Shown here piece by piece: positions 37,026 through 45,648 of a stretch of 64,000 bases of DNA. Position 1 is the stretch's first letter. Each line of letters starts with the position of its first letter. The notes beneath the pieces were generated by a model. That model was given only the letters and a program-made list of their open reading frames with translations, searched no databases and was not told the origin of the DNA. The stretch comes from Pararhodobacter sp. (lineage in GTDB: Bacteria; Pseudomonadota; Alphaproteobacteria; Rhodobacterales; Rhodobacteraceae), in contig JAFIEG010000015.1 in the NCBI GenBank assembly GCA_020832665.1, forward strand, positions 1 to 64,000. Direction: 5' to 3'. The translations under genes were made by a program, and so were the position numbers.

Positions 37026-38020
37026 CCGCGCGCGCCCAGGAACCCCTTGTCGATATCGCCGATCTGGTCATCGGATACGACACCGGCACAAGGCAGGTGC
37101 GCGCCCTTGACGGTGCCAGCCTGCAGGTTTTCGACGACGAGACACTGGCCATCGTCGGCGAAAGCGGCTCGGGCAAGACCACGCTGGGCATGGCGGCCGG
37201 GCGCCTGCTGCCGCCCGAGGCGCAGCTTCTGGGTGGGCGCATCAATGTTTCCGGCGTCGATGTCACCAGCGCCGATGACGCTGCGCTGCGCCGCTTGCGC
37301 CATGACCGGCTGGGCTTCGTGTTCCAGAACCCGACAGCGGCGCTTGACCCGACCATGCGCATCGGGCGGCAGGTGGCGTTGGCCATGGGTGGCCGGCCGG
37401 GCCCCGAGGCCATCGCCGAGCTGCTTTCGCGGGCCGAGCTGAACGAGCCCCAGCGCATCATGCGCGCCTTTCCGCATGAGTTGTCGGGCGGCATGGCACA
37501 GCGCGTGGTGATCGCCATGGCCATCGCCCGCCAGCCGCATCTGCTGATCGCCGACGAGCCCACGGCCTCGCTCGATGCCTCGATTCGCGAAAAGGTCATG
37601 GCTACGCTGGGCCGGCTGAGGGCCGAAAGCGGCGCCAGCCTGGTGATCCTGTCGCATGATCTGCGCCTGATCGCGCGACATGCCGACCGGGTGGCGGTGA
37701 TGTATGGCGGGCGCATCGTCGAGCTGGGCCCGGTGGTACAGGTCATGCAGGCGCCCGCGCATCCCTATACGAATGCGCTTCTCGCCGCCGCCGCCGGCAA
37801 CGAGGCCCCGGGCGAGCGCCTGCGCCCGATCCCCGGCACGCCGCCCGTGCTTGAGGCGCGCTGCGAGGCTTGCGCCTATGCCCCGCGCTGCGCCTTGCGC
37901 CAGCCGCGCTGCGAGGCCGAGCGCCCCGAGGCGCGCCGCCTTGCCGGGCGCGAGGTGGTCTGCCACCGCGCCGAGGCGGTGATCGGCGCCGAGCAACCAA
38001 CCCGGCAGGAGGCCCGCTGA
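37022..38020 (+). CDS. Dpp/Opp-type ABC ATPase (D subunit)
   Basis: 332 aa. Walker A GESGSGKTT, signature LSGGMAQRVVIAMAIA, Walker B LLIADEPTASLD, and a C-terminal extension with four cysteines (CEACAYAPRCALRQPRC) typical of oligopeptide importer ATPases, where I recall an iron-sulfur or metal site. It pairs with the following ATPase. Confidence 0.9.
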   Translation: MTARAQEPLVDIADLVIGYDTGTRQVRALDGASLQVFDDETLAIVGESGSGKTTLGMAAGRLLPPEAQLLGGRINVSGVDVTSADDAALRRLRHDRLGFVFQNPTAALDPTMRIGRQVALAMGGRPGPEAIAELLSRAELNEPQRIMRAFPHELSGGMAQRVVIAMAIARQPHLLIADEPTASLDASIREKVMATLGRLRAESGASLVILSHDLRLIARHADRVAVMYGGRIVELGPVVQVMQAPAHPYTNALLAAAAGNEAPGERLRPIPGTPPVLEARCEACAYAPRCALRQPRCEAERPEARRLAGREVVCHRAEAVIGAEQPTRQEAR

Positions 38021-38769
38021 TGCAACCGCCCGTCATCGCGCTTGAGCAGGTCACCGTTACCTATCGCAGCGGCTTTCTGGGCGGCACCGGCTTTGATGCG
38101 CTGCGCGGGGTCAGCCTGAGCGTGGGCGCGGGTGAAACCGTCGGGTTGGTTGGCGAGTCGGGCTCGGGCAAGACCACGCTGGGGCGCGTTTGCCTGGGTC
38201 TTCTGCCGCCGACAAGCGGACAGATGCGCTTTGGCGGCGAGGGTTTCGGCAAGCTGCGCCACCGGCGCGGGCAGCTTTCGGTGGTGCTGCAACACCCCGA
38301 ATGGGCGCTCAACCCACGGCTGCGCTGTGGCCGTTCGGTCGAGGAACCGCTGGTGCTGACCGGTGTTCGCGCCGCCGAGAGGCGCGAGCGCGTGGCCGAA
38401 ATCCTGCATCAGGTTGGGCTTGACCCCAGCTTTGCCGCGCGCCTGCCGGGGCAACTTTCCGGCGGGCAGCGCCAGCGTATCGCCATCGCCCGCGCGCTGG
38501 TCACCAATCCGCGCTTCATCGTCTTTGACGAGGCGGTGAGCGCGCTCGATGTCTCGGTGCAGGCGCAGGTCCTGAACCTGATCCGCGATCTGCAGGAACG
38601 CCACGGCTTCGGCGCGCTGTTCATCTCGCACGATCTCGCCGCCACGCGCTATGTCAGCCACCGCATCGCGGTCATGCTCAACGGCGAGATCGTCGAGGAC
38701 GGCCCTTCCGGGCTGTTTTACGGCACTCCCGAGCACCCCTACAGCCGAGCGTTGCTGGCAGCAGTTTGA
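38020..38769 (+). CDS. Dpp/Opp-type ABC ATPase (F subunit)
   Basis: 249 aa. Walker A GESGSGKTT, signature LSGGQRQRIAIARAL, Walker B FIVFDEAVSALD, H-loop FISHDLAA. Start at 38020 from the TGATG overlap with the previous stop and GGAGG upstream. The product lacks the cysteine-rich tail of the partner ATPase and is short for a DppF-type subunit. Confidence 0.88.
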   Translation: MQPPVIALEQVTVTYRSGFLGGTGFDALRGVSLSVGAGETVGLVGESGSGKTTLGRVCLGLLPPTSGQMRFGGEGFGKLRHRRGQLSVVLQHPEWALNPRLRCGRSVEEPLVLTGVRAAERRERVAEILHQVGLDPSFAARLPGQLSGGQRQRIAIARALVTNPRFIVFDEAVSALDVSVQAQVLNLIRDLQERHGFGALFISHDLAATRYVSHRIAVMLNGEIVEDGPSGLFYGTPEHPYSRALLAAV

Positions 38770-38839
38770 CCCGCCGGCCCGGGCAAGCGTTCCGAAACTC
38801 GCCGAGCGATCTCGCGACAAAAAAAGGCAGGCCACCGCC

Positions 38840-40144
38840 ATGACCGACAAGCTACCCACAAAAAAGCTGCTCGCCGCCGTCGATGCCGGGCGCGATGCGC
38901 AGACGCGGTTTCTGGCCGATTTCGTTGCCATCCCCTCGCTGCGCTTCGCCGAGGGCCCGGCGCAGGATTTCATGGCCGATGCGCTGCGCGCGCGCGGCTA
39001 CGAGGTCGATGACTGGATGCTCGATCTCGCCGATCTCGAGCCCTTGCCCGGTTTCGGGCCGATCGAGGGCGATTTCTCTCGGGCGCGCAGCGTCGTCGGC
39101 ACCCATCGCCCGCGCGGGCCGGTCAAGGGCCGCTCGCTGATCCTGCAGGGGCACCTGGATGTCGTCCCCGAAGGCCCGCACGAAATGTGGGCCACGCCGC
39201 CCTTCGAGCCGGTCATCCGCGACGGCTGGATGCATGGCCGCGGCGCCGGCGACATGAAAGCGGGCACGGTGGCGGCGCTGTTCGCGCTCGATGCGATCCG
39301 CAAGGCGGGCTACGAGCCGGCGGCAAGGGTGCATTTCCAGTCGGTGATCGAAGAGGAATCGACCGGTCTGGGCGCGCTCTCCACCCTGCAACGCGGGTAT
39401 CGTGCCGATCTTTGCATGATCCCCGAACCCTCGGATATGGGCATATACCGCGCCCAGATCGGGGTGCTCTGGTTCAAGCTGCGCGTGCGCGGCCGGCCCA
39501 CGCATGTGGCCACCGCCGGCGAGGGCGCGAACGCGATCATGGCCGCCTATCACCTGATCCAGGCGCTGCATGGGCTCGAGGAAGACTGGAACGCCCGCGC
39601 CGCCACCGATCCTGTCTATGGCGATGTCCACCATCCGCTGAACCTGAACGCCGGCAAGATCGCGGGTGGCGACTGGGCCAGTTCGGTACCGGCGTGGTGC
39701 GATGTCGATTGCCGCATCGGCCTGCTGCCGGGCTGGTCGCTCGATAAGTGCAAGGCCGAGATCGCGGCGCGGGTGGCAAAGGCCGCCCGCGCTCACCCGT
39801 TCCTTTCGAACAACCCGCCCGAGCTGGTCTGGAACGGGTTTCAGGCCGAAGGCTATGTGCTGGGCGATGATGCACAGCCCGGCCTTGACACGCTGCACGC
39901 GGCGCTGCGCGATGTGCAAGGGTCCGATGCCCCCCTGCCGGAACAGAAATCGACCGCGCTCACCGACACCCGTTTCTACGGGCTTTACTATGGCATCCCG
40001 TCCTTCTGCTTCGGCCCGCGCGCGGAAAATATTCACGGCTTTGACGAGCGTGTCGATCTGGAGTCGGTTTCCATGGTGAGTAAGGCGATGGCGCTGTTCA
40101 TTGCCCGCTGGTGCGGCCTCAACAAGCTGCCAGCCAGGGCATGA
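38840..40144 (+). CDS. M20-family metallopeptidase/deacylase
   Basis: 434 aa. Metal-binding motifs of the ArgE/DapE/M20 type: LILQGHLDVVP (His, Asp), GRGAGDMKAGTVAALFAL (Asp), VIEEESTGLGAL (Glu-Glu), and near the C terminus GPRAENIHGFDE (His). It removes an acyl group from or cleaves a small amide or dipeptide in the cytoplasm. It is the last gene of the importer operon, 70 bp after the ATPase, and with the amidase completes a transport-and-hydrolysis set. Confidence 0.88.
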   Translation: MTDKLPTKKLLAAVDAGRDAQTRFLADFVAIPSLRFAEGPAQDFMADALRARGYEVDDWMLDLADLEPLPGFGPIEGDFSRARSVVGTHRPRGPVKGRSLILQGHLDVVPEGPHEMWATPPFEPVIRDGWMHGRGAGDMKAGTVAALFALDAIRKAGYEPAARVHFQSVIEEESTGLGALSTLQRGYRADLCMIPEPSDMGIYRAQIGVLWFKLRVRGRPTHVATAGEGANAIMAAYHLIQALHGLEEDWNARAATDPVYGDVHHPLNLNAGKIAGGDWASSVPAWCDVDCRIGLLPGWSLDKCKAEIAARVAKAARAHPFLSNNPPELVWNGFQAEGYVLGDDAQPGLDTLHAALRDVQGSDAPLPEQKSTALTDTRFYGLYYGIPSFCFGPRAENIHGFDERVDLESVSMVSKAMALFIARWCGLNKLPARA

Positions 40145-40457
40145 CAGCCAGTCAAGCGCAACTGGCATGATACGCGCGGATCAACACTGTGGCCCGGCTG
40201 AACATGCAGGGGCCGTCAGCCCGCGCGCGTTCTACGTAATGCGGCCTGGTTCGCGCTTGACCGTCAAGGCAAGGAAAAATATGAAATTTCCGAAAAACAT
40301 TAGATAGCAAAATAAACATTGATCACAGGTGAATATTTGTTACCGTTCACTGTCGCTGCGGGCGGCGCGGGGGCAGGTGGCGGCTTGGCTGGGCGCATCC
40401 CGGGCAGCGCGCCGGTTCGGCGGCGCTTGAAAGCTTGCAACGCGACAGGATGGCACG
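40145..40457. other. Gene-free, AT-rich promoter region
   Basis: 313 bp ahead of the ThDP enzyme gene, with an AT-rich stretch around 40270-40340 much unlike the flanking DNA. It contains the imperfect MarR-type site at 40300-40311. No gene seen. Confidence 0.5.
40300..40311. promoter_or_regulatory. Imperfect copy of the TTAGATATCTAA operator
   Basis: TTAGATAGCAAA, 10 of 12 bases shared with the perfect palindrome at 46616-46627. It lies 147 bp before the ThDP enzyme start, in AT-rich DNA. Weak alone. Confidence 0.35.
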
Positions 40458-42236
40458 ATGACGAAACACGCACCCGAACGCCCGCAAGCCTCGCCTGCTG
40501 CGGCCGGCTGGGGCAGCGATGCGATCGCGCAGATGCTTCGCGCCTTGCAATTGCCCTTCATCGCGCTCAACCCCGGTTCCAGTTTTCGGGGGCTGCATGA
40601 CAGCCTGGTGAACCATCTGGGCAACGAGGCGCCGCAGATGCTGCTTTGCCTGCATGAAGAGCACGCGGTGGCGCTTGCGCATGGCTGGGCCAAGGTGACC
40701 GGCCGCCCGCTGGCGGTGGCGCTGCATGCCAATGTCGGGCTGATGCATGCCAGTATGGCGATCTACAACGCTTGGTGCGACCGCGTGCCGATGCTGATCA
40801 TCGGGGCCACCGGGCCGGTCGATGCCGCCGAGCGCCGCCCCTGGATTGACTGGATTCACACCTCGCGCGACCAGGCGGCGCTGGTGCGGCCCTTTGTGAA
40901 ATGGGATGATCAACCCGCCTCGCTGCCAGCCACCTTGCAATCGCTGCCGCGCGCCCATGCCATTGCCCGCACCGCGCCCTGCGCGCCGGTCTATGTCTGT
41001 CTGGATGTGAGCGTGCAGGAGGCGCCGCTTGCCGCCATGCCCGCCATGCCCGACCCGGCCCGATACCCCGTACCCGCGCCGGCTGTGTCGGCTGCGGCGG
41101 ATATCGCCACGCTTGCGCGATGGCTGCGCGAGGCCAGCGCGCCGGCGCTGATGCTGGGGCGCATGTCGCGCGCGCCGGGCGACTGGGCACGCCGCGTCGC
41201 CCTGGCCGAGGCTTTCGGCGCGCGCGTGCTGAGCGATTTCAAGACCGGTGCCAGCTTTCCCACCGATCACCCGCTGCATGCCGGCCCGCCGGGCTTTTTC
41301 CTGTCGCCGCAATCGGCTGGCGTTTTGCAGCAGGCCGATCTGATTGTCGCGCTGGATTGGGTCGATCCGGCGGGCACATTGCAGCAGGCGCCCGATGCGG
41401 TGCAGGCGCGGGTGGTTCAGGTGGGGCTCGATCACCATTTGCACAATGGCTGGAGCCTGGACCACCACGCGCCGCTGGCTTGCGATCTCAACCTTGCCTG
41501 CGACCCCGATCTGTTGATCTCGGCCCTGCTGGCGCATGCGGGCCTGCAAGCCGCCCCAGAGCCTGACGACACGCCACTGCCGCCCGCCGCGGCGCCATCC
41601 GCCGGCGCCATCGACACACCCCGGCTCGCCGCGGCATTGCGCGCGGGCCTTGCGGGCGAGACGGTGACGATGATGCGCCTGCCCCTCGGCTGGGACGGGG
41701 GCAGCTGGGATTTCCGCCACCCGCTGGATTATCTGGGCTATGATGGCGGCGCCGGTATCGGCTCGGGGCCCGGAATGTGCGTGGGCGCGGCGCTGGCCCT
41801 GCGCGACAGCGCGCGGCTGCCGGTTGCGGTGCTGGGCGATGGCGACCTGATGATGGGGGTATCCGCGATGTGGACGGCGGCGCGATACGCCATACCCATG
41901 CTGATCGTGGTGGCCAACAACCGCTCGTATTTCAACGACGAGATCCATCAGGAAAAGGTCGCCCGCATCCGGGGCAGGCCGGTCGAGAACCGCTGGATCG
42001 GCCAGCGCATCGCCGGGCCCGATATCGATATCGCCGCCGTTGCGCGCGCGCAGGGGGCAATCGGCCACGGGCCTGTCAGCGATGCCGCCGAGCTGGCGGC
42101 GCTGTTGCCGCAGGCCGTGGCCGAAACCCGCGCCGGCAATGTCGTGGTGATCGATGCCCGGGTCGAGCCGGGCTATTCGGCCAGCATGGCCAAAGGCATG
42201 ACCGAGGCCGCAACCGGCGGCGAAAAGGCGAGTTGA
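40458..42236 (+). CDS. ThDP-dependent decarboxylase-like enzyme
   Basis: 592 aa. Pyrimidine-domain glutamate in LHEEHAVALAHGWAKVTGRP, and the ThDP/Mg motif GDGDLMMG...NNRSYFND near residues 460-487. The family includes acetolactate synthase, benzoylformate decarboxylase and oxalyl-CoA decarboxylase. The substrate is not settled by sequence; an aldehyde dehydrogenase in the same neighbourhood would suit a 2-oxo-acid decarboxylase making an aldehyde. It is followed by the MarR gene on the same strand. Confidence 0.8.
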   Translation: MTKHAPERPQASPAAAGWGSDAIAQMLRALQLPFIALNPGSSFRGLHDSLVNHLGNEAPQMLLCLHEEHAVALAHGWAKVTGRPLAVALHANVGLMHASMAIYNAWCDRVPMLIIGATGPVDAAERRPWIDWIHTSRDQAALVRPFVKWDDQPASLPATLQSLPRAHAIARTAPCAPVYVCLDVSVQEAPLAAMPAMPDPARYPVPAPAVSAAADIATLARWLREASAPALMLGRMSRAPGDWARRVALAEAFGARVLSDFKTGASFPTDHPLHAGPPGFFLSPQSAGVLQQADLIVALDWVDPAGTLQQAPDAVQARVVQVGLDHHLHNGWSLDHHAPLACDLNLACDPDLLISALLAHAGLQAAPEPDDTPLPPAAAPSAGAIDTPRLAAALRAGLAGETVTMMRLPLGWDGGSWDFRHPLDYLGYDGGAGIGSGPGMCVGAALALRDSARLPVAVLGDGDLMMGVSAMWTAARYAIPMLIVVANNRSYFNDEIHQEKVARIRGRPVENRWIGQRIAGPDIDIAAVARAQGAIGHGPVSDAAELAALLPQAVAETRAGNVVVIDARVEPGYSASMAKGMTEAATGGEKAS

Positions 42237-42442
42237 GCGCGCTGCGGCAAGCGCATCGACGACGCGCGCATGGTTGGCGGTGACTTGCCTGAAATGCCAC
42301 CCCCGGTTGACCGGGCCGCATGTGGCCGGGTAGGGAAACGCGATATAGCCTGCAGGCCAGGCCGGCCCGTAGCCGGGCAGGGGCGGCGTTTTCTACAAGG
42401 CCTTGCCGGGAACCGGATTGAACAGGGATCGGATTGAACAGA

Positions 42443-42955
42443 ATGAACGAGATCGTTTCGCCCACGGATCTGGCACCCCCCTATGAAGGCGAGCGCATCG
42501 CGCATCTGACCCGGCTGGCCGCGCGCAGCTTCTCGCGCTCGCTGCAGATCAGGCTGGCCGAGCATGGCATCGCGTTCGGGCATTGGGTGTTCCTGCGTAT
42601 CCTGTGGCAAGAGGACGGGCTCAGCCAGCGCCGGTTGAGCGAACTGGCCAATCTGACCGAGCCGACAACGCATGCCGCGTTGCAAAAGCTGGAACAGCTT
42701 GAATACATCATCCGGCGGAACCTGCCTGGCAATCGCCGCCGTCTGCATGCGTTTCTCACCGAAGCCGGGCGCGATCTGCGCGCGCGGCTGGAGCCCCTGG
42801 CGGTTGAGGTCAACGATGTGGCGCTGGCCGGCGTGGTGGAGGAAGATCAGGCGATATTGCGACGCGTGCTGACTCAGATCATCACCAATCTGGCCGAGGA
42901 CGAGGCGCGCGCCGGCGCCGAGGGGCGTAAGGTGCCGCCAACCCGGTTGCGCTGA
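42443..42955 (+). CDS. MarR-family regulator
   Basis: 170 aa. MarR winged-helix: GIAFGHWVFLRILWQEDGLSQ, RRLSELANLTEPTTHAALQ (recognition helix), and the wing PGNRRRLHAFLTEAG. MarR proteins usually repress aromatic degradation genes through short palindromes. It lies between the ThDP enzyme and the phthalate-type genes, whose promoters carry a repeated 12-bp palindrome. The ATG at 42443 is preceded by a direct repeat CGGATTGAACAG (twice within 30 bp) and no clear ribosome site. Confidence 0.88.
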   Translation: MNEIVSPTDLAPPYEGERIAHLTRLAARSFSRSLQIRLAEHGIAFGHWVFLRILWQEDGLSQRRLSELANLTEPTTHAALQKLEQLEYIIRRNLPGNRRRLHAFLTEAGRDLRARLEPLAVEVNDVALAGVVEEDQAILRRVLTQIITNLAEDEARAGAEGRKVPPTRLR

Positions 42956-42992
42956 GGCGCGTTCGCGCCGCCCAGGTCACCTGCAGCCAGGC

Positions 42993-43445
42993 TCAGTTGT
43001 TCTCGGCAAGGCCGGCAAGCCGGCGCATCAGATCCTTGGCGCCGATCACCTCGCGCCGGGGCCGGTTTGCCGCTTTCGGCTGCTTGTCAACTTCGTAGCT
43101 CAGCGCCGATCCGTTCCAGTACCACCAGTAGACGATATCGCCGTTACGGTCGCGTATCGGGGTCGAGAAGGTGGGAAACTGGCTATCGGCCTCGGGCACC
43201 GGCGCATGGCCGACATGGGCGCCGCGCAGCGCCTGGCTGCGCAGCATCTCGGCGATCGGTATCAGCCCGGTGAAAGCAGTGGGCGCCTGCGCCAGTGCCG
43301 CCAGCTCATCGGGCCGCTTCTGGTGCAGCCCCGAAATGGCGCGCACCACATTCGGATAGACCGAGTGCAGATGCGTGACCTGCAGATAGGCCAGCCCGTG
43401 CGGAGTTTCGATCTCGATCACATCGCCGGGTGTCAGGGCTTGCAT
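42993..43445 (-). CDS. Unknown protein in phthalate-type operon
   Basis: 150 aa from ATG 43445; a GTG at 43460 is possible. No signal peptide. Sequence starts LTPGDVIEIETPHGLAYLQVTH and has IVYWWYWNGSALSYEVDKQP. The GDVxxI opening recalls small beta-barrel proteins such as Imm26-type, but I cannot name a family. It ends the minus-strand operon, 11 bp after the decarboxylase-like gene, so it may be an accessory enzyme or regulator of the pathway. Confidence 0.6.
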   Translation of the reverse strand: MQALTPGDVIEIETPHGLAYLQVTHLHSVYPNVVRAISGLHQKRPDELAALAQAPTAFTGLIPIAEMLRSQALRGAHVGHAPVPEADSQFPTFSTPIRDRNGDIVYWWYWNGSALSYEVDKQPKAANRPRREVIGAKDLMRRLAGLAENN

Positions 43446-43456
43446 CGGCTTTTCTC

Positions 43457-44449
43457 TCACAAGCTGTGGGTTTCAAGCGAGGCCGGATAAAACAGCTCGT
43501 CCAGCGACAGCCGGCGCGGCGAAAGCCCCTGCCGGAAATGATAATCCAGAAAGGTCTCCAGCGCCGCCTCGTTACCCTTCAGACCATAGCTCCAGGGGTC
43601 GGGCCCGATCAGGGCGCGGGAACGCGCCAGATTGTCCTCGACGAAGGGCATGGTCACCTTGGTGGCCGAGGTATCGGCCAGCATATCCTGCGCCATCCGT
43701 TTCGACTGCGTGAAGGCCTTGAGCAGCGCGCCCGGCAGCCAGGGGTGGGTATCGGCCAGGCTGCGGCGCAGGCCCAGAAGGTGCATGATGGGAAAGATGC
43801 CGCTGCGGCGATACCAATCCTCGGCGGCGGTGACGGAATCGGCAAACAGCCTTCCCACATGCTTGTGGCCCTCGGCAAAGCAGCGCGGCCAGCGCGGGCC
43901 GATGAAGCCGTCGATCTCGCCTCGCGCCAGCATGGCGTTGAGCGTCTCGCCCTCGGGGGCGGATTCCATCTGAACGTCATCGGGCAGGGTGATGGCTATC
44001 TTCTCGGGCCGGCCCGGCGTGTCCATGCCGCCGCGCACCCAGGTAATGTCGGCGGGCCTGACGCCGAAATCGTCCTCAAGGATGCCGCGCACCCAGACAT
44101 TGGCGGAAAGCTGATACTCAGCGATGCCAATACGCTTGCCCTTCAGATCGGCGGGGGTTTCGATGCCGCGATCGGTGCGGATATAGACCGAGGTGTGCCG
44201 AAACGCCCTCGACAGGAACACGGGGATGGCCACATAGGCGGCCTCGCCGTGCGCCAGTTTCACGCAATAGGAAGAAAACGACATTTCGCTGATGTCGAAG
44301 GCTTCGTGGCGAAAGACGCGAAAGAACATCTCTTCGGGCGAAAGCAGCATGGTAACCGGGTTCACCCCGTCGATGAGCACGCGCCCGTCATGAATGGGCC
44401 GGGTGCGGTCGTAATCGCCCATGGCGATGGAAAGCGTCAGTTTCGACAT
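43457..44449 (-). CDS. 4,5-dihydroxyphthalate decarboxylase-like protein
   Basis: 330 aa. Sequence type of Pht5-like proteins: LSIAMGDYDRTRPIHDGRV, DISEMSFSSYCVK, LSRAFRHTSVYIRTDRGI and IAEYQLSANVWVRGILEDDFGV. The fold is that of periplasmic binding protein type II, so some relatives are binding proteins, but no signal peptide is present here. With dehydrogenase, reductase and oxygenase next to it, decarboxylation to protocatechuate is the likely role. GGAGGAGA lies before ATG 44449. Confidence 0.8.
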   Translation of the reverse strand: MSKLTLSIAMGDYDRTRPIHDGRVLIDGVNPVTMLLSPEEMFFRVFRHEAFDISEMSFSSYCVKLAHGEAAYVAIPVFLSRAFRHTSVYIRTDRGIETPADLKGKRIGIAEYQLSANVWVRGILEDDFGVRPADITWVRGGMDTPGRPEKIAITLPDDVQMESAPEGETLNAMLARGEIDGFIGPRWPRCFAEGHKHVGRLFADSVTAAEDWYRRSGIFPIMHLLGLRRSLADTHPWLPGALLKAFTQSKRMAQDMLADTSATKVTMPFVEDNLARSRALIGPDPWSYGLKGNEAALETFLDYHFRQGLSPRRLSLDELFYPASLETHSL

Positions 44450-44463
44450 GTCTCCTCCTGGTT

Positions 44464-45648
44464 TCATACCGCCACCTGGTGGCGCAGAGGCACGCGCTCT
44501 CCACCGCGCGCCGATTGCAAAATGGCGTGGCAAAGCTCCAGGCTGGCCAGCCCCCAGTTTCCGTCCTGCACGACGCGTTCGCCCCTTCGCACCGCGCCGA
44601 TCAGCCGCTCCAGCACGCCGTGGCGCGGCGCGGGCCAGGCCGGGGCGGGCAGGAAATGGCGCTCGGTGTTGGCATAGACATGCACGCCTTGCGGGCTCAG
44701 CCGCAGATCGGCGCCTTCGAGCGAGGCGATGACGGGGCCGAAATGCTCGTGATGCGGGGCAGGGGGCGGGATATCCTCGGCGCCGAAGGTGCGGCGGCGT
44801 TTGAGCGCGGCTTCTTCTTCGGCGCCTCGCACATCGGCAAGGGCGCGCCGCGCCTTTCCATAGGCAGCCTCGTCCTTATCGTGGCCAAGCTCGCCCACCC
44901 AGCCCATCCATTCGTCGCTGTCGAAATGTGCGTAACCCGAATAGGCGATGTTTGCAAAGGCGCCGTTTTCGAAGTCCACCAGCGCGGCATAGGCGCCCTC
45001 GGTGGGGCGCGCGGCATCCCAGGCGCCGGTCATGGCGGTGACCGAGCGCGCCAGCCCGCCGGCGAGCAGGCGCACGATGTCGATCTGGTGCACCGCCTGG
45101 CTGAAGATCACCCCGCCGCCCTGATCGGTGACCAGCTCTTCGGGCCGGCGCGGACGGTAGAGAAAATCGGTGTAGTTGAACGCCTGCACCATCCGCAACC
45201 GCCCATGGCGCCCCGAGGCGATGATCTCGCGCGCCTGCGCCACCGGCCCGTCAAAGCTGTGGCTGGGCCCGACGATCATCGCGATGCCGGCAGCTTCGGC
45301 CGCCGCCACCATGCGTTCGCCATCGGCCATCGACACGGCCAGCGGCTTTTCCACCAGCACCGCCTTGCCCGCCAAAGCGGCGGCGGCGACGTGATCGGCA
45401 TGCATCTGGTGGGGGGTGGCGATATAGACGGCCTCGACCAGTGGATCGGCGCACAGCGCCTCGACACTGTCATGCGCCCGCCCGCCGAAGCGCGCCTCGA
45501 ATGCCGCGCGGGTTTCGGCGCGCGGCGCGGCGGCGGCGACCAGCGCGATGCCCGGATGGGACAGGATGCTGGGCGCGGTCAGCATGAAGCCCCGGCCCAG
45601 CCCGGCAACGCCCAGCCGCAACGGCCCTTCTGCGCGCTCAGAGCTCAA
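44464..45648 (-). CDS. Gfo/Idh/MocA dehydrogenase, dihydrodiol dehydrogenase-like
   Basis: 394 aa. N-terminal NAD(P) fold LGVAGLGRGFM, then IATPHQMHADHVAAA and VLVEKPLAVS, the Lys of EKP being the family's catalytic residue, with a C-terminal domain (GGGVIFSQAVHQIDIVRLL). The phthalate pathway uses such an enzyme (Pht4) to oxidise the cis-4,5-dihydrodiol. Its start overlaps the reductase stop by 11 bp. Confidence 0.85.
   Translation of the reverse strand: MSSERAEGPLRLGVAGLGRGFMLTAPSILSHPGIALVAAAAPRAETRAAFEARFGGRAHDSVEALCADPLVEAVYIATPHQMHADHVAAAALAGKAVLVEKPLAVSMADGERMVAAAEAAGIAMIVGPSHSFDGPVAQAREIIASGRHGRLRMVQAFNYTDFLYRPRRPEELVTDQGGGVIFSQAVHQIDIVRLLAGGLARSVTAMTGAWDAARPTEGAYAALVDFENGAFANIAYSGYAHFDSDEWMGWVGELGHDKDEAAYGKARRALADVRGAEEEAALKRRRTFGAEDIPPPAPHHEHFGPVIASLEGADLRLSPQGVHVYANTERHFLPAPAWPAPRHGVLERLIGAVRRGERVVQDGNWGLASLELCHAILQSARGGERVPLRHQVAV

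Noticed and set aside
42174-42440. Terminator after the ThDP enzyme
   Set aside because: Several GC-rich complementary patches exist but no stem is followed by a T run on the right strand.
43457-44449. Reading the decarboxylase-like gene as an ABC binding protein
   Set aside because: The fold is shared with binding proteins, but there is no signal peptide and the neighbours are phthalate-type enzymes.
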